Shown: positions 14,890 through 24,558 of the stretch, in pieces
Position numbering within the stretch: position 1 is the stretch's first letter
Layout: every line of letters starts with the position of its first letter
NCBI GenBank assembly: GCA_014803525.1
Contig: JAAVBP010000006.1
Coordinates: forward strand, 1-64,000
Origin: a bacterium
GTDB lineage: Bacteria; Pseudomonadota; Alphaproteobacteria; Rs-D84
Direction: 5' to 3'
DNA: 64,000 nt
Program-made: the position numbers and the translations under genes
Notes under the pieces: model-generated
The model's database searches: none
Seen by the model: only the letters and a program-made list of their open reading frames with translations
Told to the model about the DNA's origin: nothing

Positions 14890-16844
14890 TTCAAATGTGC
14901 CTTTAATGCCGTATACACATGACCCAAATCAGTTTTAATCAGTGTAGCTAGCAATTGTTCAGCATTATCCGCCTGGCGGGCACCGGCAATCACCTTATCA
15001 AAGCTGCGAACAAACTGCGTTGCCTGGGAACGAAATACCGCATCTGATTTCAGCATATCGCGCACACGCTTCTTATCCGCCGCCACCATCATTTTCGCCA
15101 ACCATTTCGAAAAAATGGTTTTATCCCCCGCATGATACTTTTTCCACACAACATCCGGAATATCCGCGCCCGTTGCACGCGTCAAATCAATTGCCTGTTC
15201 GTGCATTTTATCAAAGGCCTTTTCTGTCTGTTGCAAAAAATCTTTGCTGCTAATTGCACCAAAGGATTCTGTCGGCGCCGCCTTGATTGCATCCATCGGG
15301 GCCGAAGCACGTGCAACCATCATTTGCTTGTTCAATGTCTGCATGGTATTGACCGCCTTGGCATAATCAGACATTAAATCTATCATTTGCTGACGCGATT
15401 GTCCGGCCAGATCTTCCAACTTAATCGAAGAATCCGCTATTGTATCCATTGATTCCGCAACAGTATTGCGCATCAATGTTATTTTTTCATCCAAACTGGC
15501 AACGATTTTTTCCAGATTCGCACTGGTCTCGGCCGAATCACGCGACAAATCGGGCAGGGCCGCATAATACTTTTCTATCAATTCCGACAGCGGCTGCAAC
15601 TGGGCCGTTGTTTCTGCAGACATCTTTATAAGCCCCGCAGATTGCCCCGACAATTGTGTATGCGCAGTGTTCATTTCAATCAGTGTTTCGCGAACCCCCG
15701 TCGCCATTGCCCGCACCGATTCCGAGAATGCACCGGCCGCAGTTTTTGTATTTTCAAGCGTTACATTTGCAACACCCGACACAGCTTTCAATTCTGATAC
15801 GACACCTGTCGCAAACTCTTTTATTTCACCATTAAACCGATTGGTTAGTGTGGCCAGTTCTGTCGATATGCCTTGGACTGAATTTTCCGTTACCGTCGCC
15901 GATGACATTAATGCCTCAACCGCATCGGTCAATTTGCGCAACTGTTTGTCAATCGATGCCTCGGCCAGACGCACCTGGCCCCCAACAACGTTTGCGGTAT
16001 TGGTCAGAGTATTCATTTGTGCGGTCAATTGTTTTTTCGACTGCTTGCCAAACGTATCCATCTTGGATAAATGCTCGCCAATTAGCGCATTGTTATTGGA
16101 CATGGTGGATTCATACTCTGCCGCGGCGGACTTTACAGCCGAAAAACCATCCGCCACAGATTGATTTAATTCTGTCAAAGCATTACGTATCTCCACCGAC
16201 TTGTCAGATATATTTTGCATCTGGTTGGCATTCTTATCAAATTCCGCCGACAAGTGTTCCGACAATTCGCGTCCCGACTCAACCCATCCATCGATCTGGG
16301 ATTGAATATTCGAAACACGCTCAATAGTCGTTGCCGTCGTTTCATCTATACGTCCCAACATTTCGCCAACCACACCCGTAAACTGTGATGCGGCCTTATC
16401 AACCCCGGCCCATGATTCCGACTCCACAATTTGCTTTAAGCCACCAACTGTGTTATCCAGTCGTTGTGACATTTGGGCGATCTTTTTTGTAGCATCGTCC
16501 GCCAGGGTCACCAATTGCTCGTTTTTTAACTCTAGTTCTTCGCGTAATTTATTGGCGGCCGCAATTTGCCCATTCATGGTATCCGCCATTGTTTTAAAAG
16601 ATCCCTCTATCTTGGATATTTCATCCGCCAGCATCACCTGTAAAACACGGGCGGCATCATGAACCTTGGCACGTTCCGGCCGCGTCATTAACTGCAGCAA
16701 AGACTGCATAACCTGTTGAGAACGTCGCGACACAAAAAACAATCCACCCAACGCCAAAACCAACAATACACCCAATCCACACCCGGTAATCGCCAAAATC
16801 TGTATAAGTTTATTGGCAATCAATATGCTGTGATCCATTTCCAT
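14886..16844 (-). CDS. Membrane-anchored long coiled-coil protein, unknown function
   Basis: 652 residues from ATG 16844 (ribosome binding site GGAGAG 7 nt upstream). The longer frame to 16937 would overlap addA and add unconvincing sequence. One transmembrane helix near residues 10-38 (LIQILAITGCGLGVLLVLALGG) precedes a charged RRSQQ stop-transfer. Residues ~80-520 are almost uninterrupted heptad helices rich in Ala, Thr, Ser and Glu, resembling the signalling domains of chemoreceptors or apolipoprotein-like repeats but without the chemoreceptor hairpin tip. A compact C-terminal domain follows (WKKYHAGDKTIFSKWLAKM to the end). Topology suggests a cytoplasmic rod anchored at the inner membrane. 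It is transcribed divergently from addA. No function can be assigned. Confidence 0.6.
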   Translation of the reverse strand: MEMDHSILIANKLIQILAITGCGLGVLLVLALGGLFFVSRRSQQVMQSLLQLMTRPERAKVHDAARVLQVMLADEISKIEGSFKTMADTMNGQIAAANKLREELELKNEQLVTLADDATKKIAQMSQRLDNTVGGLKQIVESESWAGVDKAASQFTGVVGEMLGRIDETTATTIERVSNIQSQIDGWVESGRELSEHLSAEFDKNANQMQNISDKSVEIRNALTELNQSVADGFSAVKSAAAEYESTMSNNNALIGEHLSKMDTFGKQSKKQLTAQMNTLTNTANVVGGQVRLAEASIDKQLRKLTDAVEALMSSATVTENSVQGISTELATLTNRFNGEIKEFATGVVSELKAVSGVANVTLENTKTAAGAFSESVRAMATGVRETLIEMNTAHTQLSGQSAGLIKMSAETTAQLQPLSELIEKYYAALPDLSRDSAETSANLEKIVASLDEKITLMRNTVAESMDTIADSSIKLEDLAGQSRQQMIDLMSDYAKAVNTMQTLNKQMMVARASAPMDAIKAAPTESFGAISSKDFLQQTEKAFDKMHEQAIDLTRATGADIPDVVWKKYHAGDKTIFSKWLAKMMVAADKKRVRDMLKSDAVFRSQATQFVRSFDKVIAGARQADNAEQLLATLIKTDLGHVYTALKAHLN

Positions 16845-16928
16845 CCCTGTACTCTCCACTATGCCTATATCGTTGTTGAAGTTATATGAAATATATACTA
16901 GAATATAAAACGTAAAGCAAGGGTATAA

Positions 16929-19526
16929 ATGGGACAAAAACGAACTCTTTCACCAGAACAAAATTTGGCCGCAGATCCATCTGAAAACATCTGGGTCCAG
17001 GCCAACGCCGGAACCGGAAAAACCAGCGTTCTGGTACAGCGTCTGCTGCGAATTCTATTTCGCACCCAAACGGATACGGGAATATTATGCCTAACATATA
17101 CCAATGCCGCGGCGGGCGAAATGCGCAATCGCATATTGCAAATGTTGCGTGGTTGGGCAATGGCATCAGACGAAGAATTGCGGGACATGCTGAACGGGAT
17201 TGCGTTAAATCAGAATATATCCAATAATGACATTCAGCACGCACGGGATATCTTTTTCCATTATATCGACAACCCGGATGTATTAAAGATAAAAACCATA
17301 CACGGCTTTTGCGAGGAGATATTACATCGCTTTCCATTAGAGGCAGGCATAACACCCGCATGGACGCTGATCTCAGACGCAAATCAAAAGGTGTTACTGC
17401 AAGAAGCATTTGATAAAATGATAATGTCTGCAAATCTGGACCAACGTACATCCGATGCATTTACACATATAATCAATCGCGTCTCGGAATATTATATGCC
17501 AGATTTATTAAAAGAACTAACGGGACAATACAAAGCATTTTTTGACATAGAAAATATTGATAAATACAGAAAATATTTTATTGATACGACGCAAAGTTTT
17601 TTAAATTTACACCAAAGCAAAATGTTGAATACAGATGCGGACGCACTGCAAAAAATCATAGAAAATGCTAAATCAGAGCAAAATTCACGAAAAAACCCGG
17701 CAAAATACCTGGACGAAATTATAACAAAAACAAAATTATATATTGATAAATCTATAGATTTTGAAGAATACAAGTTTGCATACCTGACACAAAATTTAGA
17801 ACCCAAAAAGGATATCGCAAAGAAAGATTATCTGTCACAAGAACAGGAACGAGTATATTTACAGGCCCAAGCCCTGGTCAACAGGCAAATATACGAAGAC
17901 AGTATCGCGTTTTTTGATTTGTCAGCCGCTTTTTTTAATTCGTATTCTGCATTAAAAAAGACGCATAACGCATTGGATTTTGACGATTTAATTTTATATA
18001 CAAAACGTTTGTTCTCAAAACCAGACACAATGGGATGGGTATTGTCCCAATTGGACTTATCCCTTAATCACATTCTTGTTGACGAAGCCCAAGATACCAG
18101 CCCCCAACAATGGGATATTCTAAGGATGATGACAGGCGAATTCTTTACCGATGGTGACACCACCGCAAATCAGCATTCCATATTTGTCGTCGGCGACAGC
18201 AAACAATCCATATACGGATTCCAAGGTGCCGATCCAAACGCATTTGCCAGCAGCCGCAACCAAATAGCCACCCAGATACAAACAAACCTTCGCACAATAC
18301 GAGAAGTGCCACTGGCGCAAAGTTTTCGTTCTGCATCGCCAATATTAGAAACTGTAGATAATTTCTTTGAGAACCAGGAAATTATCAATATATCAAACTT
18401 TTGTAACAGCCACCATAAATGCTTTCGTCAGAATGCGCACGGATTGGTTGAAATATATCCAGCTATATCAAAAAAAGAAACAAACCAAACAACCAATGAT
18501 TACATCCGTATTATTGCAGACAAAATAAAGACTATTATCGAAGAAGGCATCTATTCAGCCAGCGACATAATGGTTTTAGTACAAAAACGCAAACCTTTTG
18601 CGGCACAATTGGTTTCAGAATTAAAAAAACGCAGCATTGACGTTGCGGGCAGCGACAGAGTTATTCTGCCGGATTTTCCGGCCATCCGGGATTTGTTAAA
18701 TCTGGTCAGATTCTGTATCAACCAGTCAGATGACTACAGTTTATGCTGCGTATTAAAAAGCCCATTATACAGATTGACAGAAGCCGATATTTTTAATCTG
18801 TGCAAAATGCGCACAACCGCATCAAAATCTGATAATGAAACATCTGTATTTAATGCACTGCGATCAATTCGCCCCGATATTTACACAAACCTTAGTGCCA
18901 TAATTGAATGGGCCGCCGATTTGGGACCATATTCGTTTTTTACAAAAATCCTGGCACAGAATAATTCACGCAAAAAAATAATCGCAGCACTGGGTGAACA
19001 AGTGATCGACCCGTTAGAAGAATTTTTAACAATATGCCTGGCATACGAAAGAACTCAGCCCGGAACAATGCGCCACTTTTTAAAATGGTTCATAACCGGC
19101 GACAGCGAAATAAAACGCGATATGGACAAAAACAATGGAGTGCGCGTTGTTACCGTTCACGGCAGTAAGGGATTAGAGGCACCAGTTGTATTTTTAATCG
19201 ATACAACATCCATTCCAGAAACAGATAAATTTTTAAAAATTCAACAAAGCGCATTACAAAACAACATGCCACCACCATGGATATGGATGCCCCGACGCGC
19301 CCCATCCGCACAATGCGACATCGCCATCGCCACAGATATGCGCGATAAGATTTCTGAATATTACAGATTATTGTACGTGGCAATGACTCGCGCCCGCGAC
19401 AGATTATATATATACGGATATACATCAAACAAAGCACCGCATATAGATTCGTGGCACGCGCGCCTGTGGAATGTTTTTTCCACCAACGACAGCCCACAAC
19501 CCATAAGGATTACAAATGACCAATAA
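16929..19526 (+). CDS. addA: Double-strand-break repair helicase AddA, helicase part only
   Basis: An 865-residue UvrD/Rep-family helicase of the AddAB (RecBCD-like) break-processing enzyme. Motifs in order: Walker A ANAGTGKTSVL (about 27-37), CLTYTNAAAGEM, TIHGFCEEIL, DFDDLI and VDEAQDTSPQQWDIL (Walker B), GDSKQSIYGFQGADP, SFRS, then GVRVVTVHGSKGLEAPVVF and LLYVAMTRARDRLYI. It lacks the C-terminal nuclease domain normally fused to AddA, which lies in the next gene overlapping by 11 nt. The total of the two ORFs (about 1000 residues) is still shorter than usual AddA. No addB is seen in the window. It is followed by recN, another double-strand-break repair gene. Confidence 0.92.
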   Translation: MGQKRTLSPEQNLAADPSENIWVQANAGTGKTSVLVQRLLRILFRTQTDTGILCLTYTNAAAGEMRNRILQMLRGWAMASDEELRDMLNGIALNQNISNNDIQHARDIFFHYIDNPDVLKIKTIHGFCEEILHRFPLEAGITPAWTLISDANQKVLLQEAFDKMIMSANLDQRTSDAFTHIINRVSEYYMPDLLKELTGQYKAFFDIENIDKYRKYFIDTTQSFLNLHQSKMLNTDADALQKIIENAKSEQNSRKNPAKYLDEIITKTKLYIDKSIDFEEYKFAYLTQNLEPKKDIAKKDYLSQEQERVYLQAQALVNRQIYEDSIAFFDLSAAFFNSYSALKKTHNALDFDDLILYTKRLFSKPDTMGWVLSQLDLSLNHILVDEAQDTSPQQWDILRMMTGEFFTDGDTTANQHSIFVVGDSKQSIYGFQGADPNAFASSRNQIATQIQTNLRTIREVPLAQSFRSASPILETVDNFFENQEIINISNFCNSHHKCFRQNAHGLVEIYPAISKKETNQTTNDYIRIIADKIKTIIEEGIYSASDIMVLVQKRKPFAAQLVSELKKRSIDVAGSDRVILPDFPAIRDLLNLVRFCINQSDDYSLCCVLKSPLYRLTEADIFNLCKMRTTASKSDNETSVFNALRSIRPDIYTNLSAIIEWAADLGPYSFFTKILAQNNSRKKIIAALGEQVIDPLEEFLTICLAYERTQPGTMRHFLKWFITGDSEIKRDMDKNNGVRVVTVHGSKGLEAPVVFLIDTTSIPETDKFLKIQQSALQNNMPPPWIWMPRRAPSAQCDIAIATDMRDKISEYYRLLYVAMTRARDRLYIYGYTSNKAPHIDSWHARLWNVFSTNDSPQPIRITNDQ

Positions 19527-19935
19527 AATTGCCGAACTAATACAATCGCGCCGCGCCCAACGACATGCCACAGATACCGGCACACGCGTACACGCAAAGT
19601 TACAGCACGCAACACGTGATACAATTGCACCATATATAAAAAACTGCCCAAGGTTAGAGAAATATTTTATCCCAAATGCCAGAACAGAAGTTCCGATTGC
19701 AGGATTTATCGGTGACAAGTTTATCAGTCGCCGCATCGACAGAATGATTGTCGACAATGATACAAAAAAAATTCTTATATTGGATTATAAAACCGACATT
19801 AATCGCAATACTCATCGTCCAAAATACATATGCCAGTTACGCGAATATCGCAAATTGATCCAGATGATATATCCGGATTTTGACATTGAAACATCTATTT
19901 TGTGGACGCACGATTGGACATTGGAAAAAATCTAA
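19516..19935 (+). CDS. Separate AddA C-terminal PD-(D/E)XK nuclease domain
   Basis: A 139-residue protein that corresponds to the RecB-type nuclease domain at the end of AddA. It begins with the family's RGTLVHxLL-like helix (TDTGTRVHAKLQHA). The active site is seen as FISRRIDRMIVD plus ILILDYKTDIN, the D-(x)n-DYKT core with Asp and Lys ligands, and a terminal QLREYRKLI helix. Its own ribosome binding site AAGGA lies 6 nt before ATG 19516, inside the end of addA, and the frame is +1 relative to addA. This looks like a genuine gene split with coupled translation rather than a sequencing slip, although one indel would also produce it. It should act together with the helicase subunit. Confidence 0.8.
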   Translation: MTNKIAELIQSRRAQRHATDTGTRVHAKLQHATRDTIAPYIKNCPRLEKYFIPNARTEVPIAGFIGDKFISRRIDRMIVDNDTKKILILDYKTDINRNTHRPKYICQLREYRKLIQMIYPDFDIETSILWTHDWTLEKI

Positions 19936-19978
19936 AAAAAGCTTGAAGACACAACGGCACAACAGATATAATAATCGC

Positions 19979-21634
19979 ATGTTAACACGTTTAAGCATTT
20001 CAAATATCGTATTGATTGAACACCTGGATTTGGATTTCGGCGCCGGGTTAAACATCTTAACAGGAGAAACAGGCGCGGGCAAAAGTATATTGATGGATTC
20101 GCTGGCGTTGGCACTGGGTGCCCGCAGTGATGCCGCCCTGGTGCGCAGCGGCGCAGTTTCTGCTGCTGTTGTTGCAGAATTTGACAACGCACCGCGCGCG
20201 GCACGCACCATATTAGACGACGCCGGCATAGAATTAGACGACGACACGTTAATTCTGCGCCGCACATTAAACGCCGACGGGAAAAGTCGCGCATGGATAA
20301 ACGACAATCCTGTTTCAATAAAAACACTAAAAGCGGTCGGAGATGCATTGGTTGAAATTCACGGCCAGTTTGCCAACCATGCATTATTGGACGGTACAAC
20401 ACACTTAGGCGCATTGGACGACTTTGCCACACGCAACACCCCGACATTTACAGACCTAGCCGCAAGAACACGTACCGCATATACCGAGTATCACACGGCA
20501 GAAAAACGCATGCGCGAACTGACCGATATGCTGGAACGCGCGGCGGCCGAACGCGAATTTTTGGAACATAATGTCGCAGAATTAAGCACACTAAATGTTC
20601 AGCTTGGCGAGGAAGAAGATCTGGCCACACAACGTATTGCGATGATGAACGCAGAAAAAGATGCCGCGATTTTATCTGATGCAAATGCGGCACTGAACGC
20701 CCGTGGCAACAGTTTGGATGCCCAAGTCTTTTCGGTCGCCCACATTTTGGAACACATAAAAACAGATCCTAATCCATATCAAGAACAGATTGATAAATTG
20801 TATGAGGTCGCGGAAACACTGTCGGACATATCGGCCGCATTGGCGCCGCATGATATGGACATCAGCGATCTGGAATCAATCGAAGAACGCCTGTTCGCAA
20901 TTCGCGCCGCCGCGCGCAAGCATCGCGTATCTGCGGATGAATTACCCGAAAAACTGGAACAAATGTCGGCACAATTAGCCATAATTGACAATTCAGATAC
21001 AGAATTACAAAAGGTTAAAAATACATTAGTATCCGCGCGCACAACATTTGAAAAGTACGCGGCCGACTTGCACACCGCGCGCGTGACTGCGGCCGAAAAA
21101 CTGCGTACACAAATACTGGCTGAACTGCCAGAACTAAAACTGGGGCAGGCGGATTTTATAGCAGACATCACAACCGGCGACGCATCCGCCACCGGTATGG
21201 ACAACGTCACATTTATGATTAAAACAAATCCTGGCATGCCGTTCGGTGCGTTACACAAAACCGCATCTGGCGGCGAATTAGCCCGTTTTATGCTGGCGCT
21301 TCGTGTTGTACTGGCCGGCGAAAACGATGCACTGACATTCGTATTTGATGAAATCGACACAGGTATCAGTGGCGCCACCGCCAGCGCGGTCGGCAGCCGC
21401 CTGCATCGTTTGGCGCTATCTGCCCAGGCATTGGTTATTACACATTCTGCCCAGGTTGCAGGCTATGCTGACAAGCACTTTAAAATCAGCAAAAGCGTTG
21501 CAAACAATGTCACAACCACCAGTGTATGCGAAATATCGGATGCAGACCGCCTAAACGAAATTGCACGCATAATCAGCGGTGCAGAAATAACACCGGAATC
21601 ATTAACAATGGCGCGCACATTAATGCACAATTAA
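19979..21634 (+). CDS. recN: DNA repair protein RecN
   Basis: A 551-residue SMC-like ATPase that acts early in double-strand-break repair and holds DNA ends. Start ATG 19979 gives the family N-terminus (MLTRLSISNIVLIEHLDLDF). The frame stays open upstream but is not conserved there. Walker A GETGAGKSIL lies at residues ~32-41. Two helical arms span about 150-370. The C-terminal signature TASGGELARFMLALR, Walker B FVFDEIDTGISG and the switch histidine in LVITHSAQVAGYADKHF are intact. It directly follows the two addA genes on the same strand and shares a terminator with convergent xseA. Confidence 0.96.
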   Translation: MLTRLSISNIVLIEHLDLDFGAGLNILTGETGAGKSILMDSLALALGARSDAALVRSGAVSAAVVAEFDNAPRAARTILDDAGIELDDDTLILRRTLNADGKSRAWINDNPVSIKTLKAVGDALVEIHGQFANHALLDGTTHLGALDDFATRNTPTFTDLAARTRTAYTEYHTAEKRMRELTDMLERAAAEREFLEHNVAELSTLNVQLGEEEDLATQRIAMMNAEKDAAILSDANAALNARGNSLDAQVFSVAHILEHIKTDPNPYQEQIDKLYEVAETLSDISAALAPHDMDISDLESIEERLFAIRAAARKHRVSADELPEKLEQMSAQLAIIDNSDTELQKVKNTLVSARTTFEKYAADLHTARVTAAEKLRTQILAELPELKLGQADFIADITTGDASATGMDNVTFMIKTNPGMPFGALHKTASGGELARFMLALRVVLAGENDALTFVFDEIDTGISGATASAVGSRLHRLALSAQALVITHSAQVAGYADKHFKISKSVANNVTTTSVCEISDADRLNEIARIISGAEITPESLTMARTLMHN

Positions 21635-21638
21635 AAAA

Positions 21639-21653
21639 ACGCCTATCGGGCGT
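21639..21653. terminator. Bidirectional terminator between recN and xseA
   Basis: The stem ACGCC/GGCGT with a 5-nt loop is flanked by seven A on the left and seven T on the right. It lies in the 23-bp gap between convergent genes. Confidence 0.75.
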
Positions 21654-21657
21654 TTTT

Positions 21658-22893
21658 TTATACACCAATCACACCATCTGCGAATTCTATTGTCGCGGGT
21701 GCGGCGGATGTTGTGGCACTGCTGATAATATCGCCGTCTGAATCACGAACAATCGCGTATCCGCGACTAAGCACGCTTTTATAACTAAGCGAATTTAACA
21801 TCTGGCCCATGTGAGAAACAGCCTGATTCAATGCCGCCATACTGTTTTGTAATACATTAGGAAATGTACGCATCATCTCCATTTTTTGATTTGCCGAATT
21901 TATTTTGGCCGACATTATTATATCCATACTGCGTCCCAGGTCATCCAGACGCTGAGTTCGTTCCATAACCATCTGGCGCGGACTTTTAATCGAAATTGCG
22001 TCCAAACGCCCGCGCGCATTGGTTAAACGCGTTGTAAAATTAGTCGACATACGATGCCACAGATTATCCAAATCCTGGATCAATGACAGTTTGGTTGGCA
22101 CAACAGTTTCTGCCGCACCGGTTGGCGTTGGCGCCCGAAAATCCGCCGCAAAATCAATCAACATCCAATCTGGTTCATGCCCAACACCGGATATCAACGG
22201 AATATGACTGGCCGCCGCCGCACGCACAACAACTTCTTCGGAAAAGGGCAGTAAATCTTCCAATGCACCACCACCGCGCGCGACAATAATTACATCAACA
22301 TTGTTCATGCGATTAAAGTATTCAATGCCGGCCGCAACCTCGGCCGCCGCAGTTGCACCCTGAACCGTTGCCGGATATAAAATAACATGCACCGGGAAAC
22401 GTTCACGCAGACGATTTTGAATATCCTGGAATGCGGCACCGGTTGGACTGGTCACAACACCAACGCGCCGTGGCAAGCGTGGTAACGGCTTTTTCCGCGA
22501 TGCATCAAACAGTCCCTCGGCCGCCAGTTTACGCTTGCGCTCTTCTAACATTTTTAAGATAGCGCCAGCGCCAGCCATCTCAATTTCACTTACTACAATC
22601 TGATAATTACTGCGCGCCGGGTATGTTGTAAAACGACCGGTAACAATAACCTCTAACCCATCTTCCAGCCTAAAATTCACCGGGGTACCGCGCCAAATAA
22701 TAACAGATATCGCGGCGCCTGCATCCTTTATCGTCATATACATATGTCCAGATGTGGCGCGCGTTATCTGCGACAATTCACCACGAATGCGAATACGTGG
22801 AAATGCGGTTTCTACAACACCCTTTAATAGCGCCGATGCATCAGTGACACTAAATACCGTATCTGGACTTACAAATGGTTCTGGCTTTTGCAT
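21658..22893 (-). CDS. xseA: Exodeoxyribonuclease VII large subunit
   Basis: 411 residues. It forms the catalytic subunit of the single-strand-specific exonuclease that works with XseB. The N-terminal OB fold (about 12-110) includes IRGELSQITRATSGHMYMTIKD. The catalytic domain has RRVGVVTSPTGAAFQDI, IIVARGGGALEDLLPFSEE and LISGVGHEPDWMLIDF. The C-terminal coiled part is followed by LSRGYAIVRDSDG. Length is normal. It is the last gene of a minus-strand operon with tsaD, 3 bp after the upstream hypothetical gene. XseB is not in the window. Confidence 0.96.
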   Translation of the reverse strand: MQKPEPFVSPDTVFSVTDASALLKGVVETAFPRIRIRGELSQITRATSGHMYMTIKDAGAAISVIIWRGTPVNFRLEDGLEVIVTGRFTTYPARSNYQIVVSEIEMAGAGAILKMLEERKRKLAAEGLFDASRKKPLPRLPRRVGVVTSPTGAAFQDIQNRLRERFPVHVILYPATVQGATAAAEVAAGIEYFNRMNNVDVIIVARGGGALEDLLPFSEEVVVRAAAASHIPLISGVGHEPDWMLIDFAADFRAPTPTGAAETVVPTKLSLIQDLDNLWHRMSTNFTTRLTNARGRLDAISIKSPRQMVMERTQRLDDLGRSMDIIMSAKINSANQKMEMMRTFPNVLQNSMAALNQAVSHMGQMLNSLSYKSVLSRGYAIVRDSDGDIISSATTSAAPATIEFADGVIGV

Positions 22894-22896
22894 AAT

Positions 22897-23403
22897 TTAA
22901 TCTTTCTCTATATTCTTTATCGCCTGCATAAAATCTAATCCGGCCGCGTTTAAAAATCGTGTTATGGTATTCTTGGCGTCATAATCCATCTGGACCGGCC
23001 GTCCCAAATCATATGGAATATCCAATCCATTATATGCATATTGATCAAATGTTAAGTCAAATATCGTATCACTTGGTGCATGCAAAATAAAAAAGTGCGG
23101 ACCATACGTCCATATTTTATCTATGTACATCAATTTCCAGTCAGAATTATTCATAATCGCCAGGAATGAAAAACTTGATGCGCGACAAAATCCATATGAC
23201 GGATATGGAAACTTTTTATAATTATACCCAATCTCTGAATAAAAGGTATCATGCTGTACACGTCCCAATTTAAAACTGTCGCGAAATAACAGCGTCAAAT
23301 TCTTTGCCTGCAAGCGTTCCCGCAGTGGCAAGTTCATACTCTCCAGCTTGCGCAACAGGCCCTGGGTAGCATTTTCATAGGCATTAAGGTTTTCTTTTTT
23401 CAT
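22897..23403 (-). CDS. Hypothetical protein with possible Cys-His-Asp triad
   Basis: A 168-residue soluble protein between tsaD and xseA. I recognise no family. Conserved-looking features are Cys73 in GFCRASSFSFL (cysteine at the start of a hydrophobic helix), His103 in WTYGPHFFIL and Asp116 in IFDLTFDQY. The order Cys, His, Asp with these surroundings (tryptophan and glycine before the histidine, LD/DLT after) resembles transglutaminase or papain-like peptidases. No such activity is shown. The first 45 residues are charged helix. It sits 21 bp downstream of tsaD and 3 bp upstream of xseA on the same strand. Confidence 0.6.
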   Translation of the reverse strand: MKKENLNAYENATQGLLRKLESMNLPLRERLQAKNLTLLFRDSFKLGRVQHDTFYSEIGYNYKKFPYPSYGFCRASSFSFLAIMNNSDWKLMYIDKIWTYGPHFFILHAPSDTIFDLTFDQYAYNGLDIPYDLGRPVQMDYDAKNTITRFLNAAGLDFMQAIKNIEKD

Positions 23404-23424
23404 ACCGTGTATTATACCACAAGA

Positions 23425-24558
23425 TTATGTTCGTTTCAATTCTGTCAGTGGCCAGCGCGGACGGGGCGCAATTGGTTCTGTTACAACATTGCCTTCGCGA
23501 TAATTTTCAATTCCCGCCCATGCAATCATTGCACCATTATCCGTACACAGATTCATCGGCGGGGCCGCAAATGTCATATTGTGCGAGGCCGCTAATTCCT
23601 CCATCGCTGTGCGGATTGCGCTGTTTTTAGCAACGCCGCCGGCCACAACCAACGTCTGTGGCGACGCGGCACGCACACGCGCGTCACGCATCGCATGTTC
23701 CAGACGGTTTGTTATACAATCTACAACCGATGCCTGGAACGAAGCACAGAAATCATTTATAAACGTATCTGAATAGGGCACATCAACACGTGATAAAAAT
23801 GTACGCGCCGCTGTCTTTATACCACTGAACGAAAAATCACACCCAGGCTTGTCACACAGTGGCCGAGGGAAATTAAACACATGCGGATTGCCATTTTTGG
23901 CCCGCGCATCCACCACCGGACCACCCGGATAGTCCAAACCCAACATCTTGGCAACTTTGTCAAAAGCCTCGCCCGCACTGTCGTCCAGCGTTTGTCCAAT
24001 CAATTCATAATCACCAACACCACGAACCAGTAATATCTGGCAATGTCCACCAGACGCCAGCATCAATAAATAAGGAAAGGGCACACCGGACGCTAAATCC
24101 GATCCATCAGCCGCCGCAGCATGCAGGCGCGGAACAAGTGCATGGCCCTCCAGATGATTTACAGCAACCAATGGTTTGCCCGCGCTCTGCGCGATGCCGG
24201 TCGCCGCCAACCAACCAACCAACACCCCGCCAATTAATCCCGGCCCAGCCGTTGCCGCAACAACATCAATATCATCAATTGTTTTGCCGGCCGCCGACAA
24301 TGTCTGCGCAATCACCATATCAATCGCCAATATATGCGCGCGTGCCGCCAATTCCGGCACAACGCCACCATATTTCTGATGCTCTGGAATTTGTGAATAT
24401 ATTATATGCGCCAACACATTTCGATTTGAATCCACAATGGCCGCCGACGTTTCATCGCACGAAGATTCAATCCCCAGGCACAATATACCATCATCCGTCA
24501 CCACGTCACCACGCAGCGCCCCCATATCCATTTTTATAAGCGTTTCTTTATCATTCAT
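23425..24558 (-). CDS. tsaD: tRNA N6-adenosine threonylcarbamoyltransferase TsaD
   Basis: 377 residues. It transfers threonylcarbamoyl to A37 of ANN-reading tRNAs, with TsaB, TsaC and TsaE. The ASKHA fold starts with LCLGIESSCDETSAAIVD (about residues 26-43). The metal-binding motif NHLEGHALVPRL supplies the HxxxH pair. LMLASGGHCQILLV, FDKVAKMLGLDYPGGP and VAGGVAKNSAIR follow. The first ~23 residues (MNDKETLIKMDMGALRGDVV) exceed the family, so an internal ATG start is possible. I keep 24558 because its ATG overlaps the DUF1460 stop as ATGA, implying coupling. It belongs to the DUF2155-DUF1460-tsaD-xseA operon. Confidence 0.96.
   Translation of the reverse strand: MNDKETLIKMDMGALRGDVVTDDGILCLGIESSCDETSAAIVDSNRNVLAHIIYSQIPEHQKYGGVVPELAARAHILAIDMVIAQTLSAAGKTIDDIDVVAATAGPGLIGGVLVGWLAATGIAQSAGKPLVAVNHLEGHALVPRLHAAAADGSDLASGVPFPYLLMLASGGHCQILLVRGVGDYELIGQTLDDSAGEAFDKVAKMLGLDYPGGPVVDARAKNGNPHVFNFPRPLCDKPGCDFSFSGIKTAARTFLSRVDVPYSDTFINDFCASFQASVVDCITNRLEHAMRDARVRAASPQTLVVAGGVAKNSAIRTAMEELAASHNMTFAAPPMNLCTDNGAMIAWAGIENYREGNVVTEPIAPRPRWPLTELKRT

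Noticed and set aside
19500..19540. Programmed frameshift joining addA to its nuclease
   Set aside because: No slippery heptamer or downstream stem is visible, and the second ORF has its own ribosome binding site.
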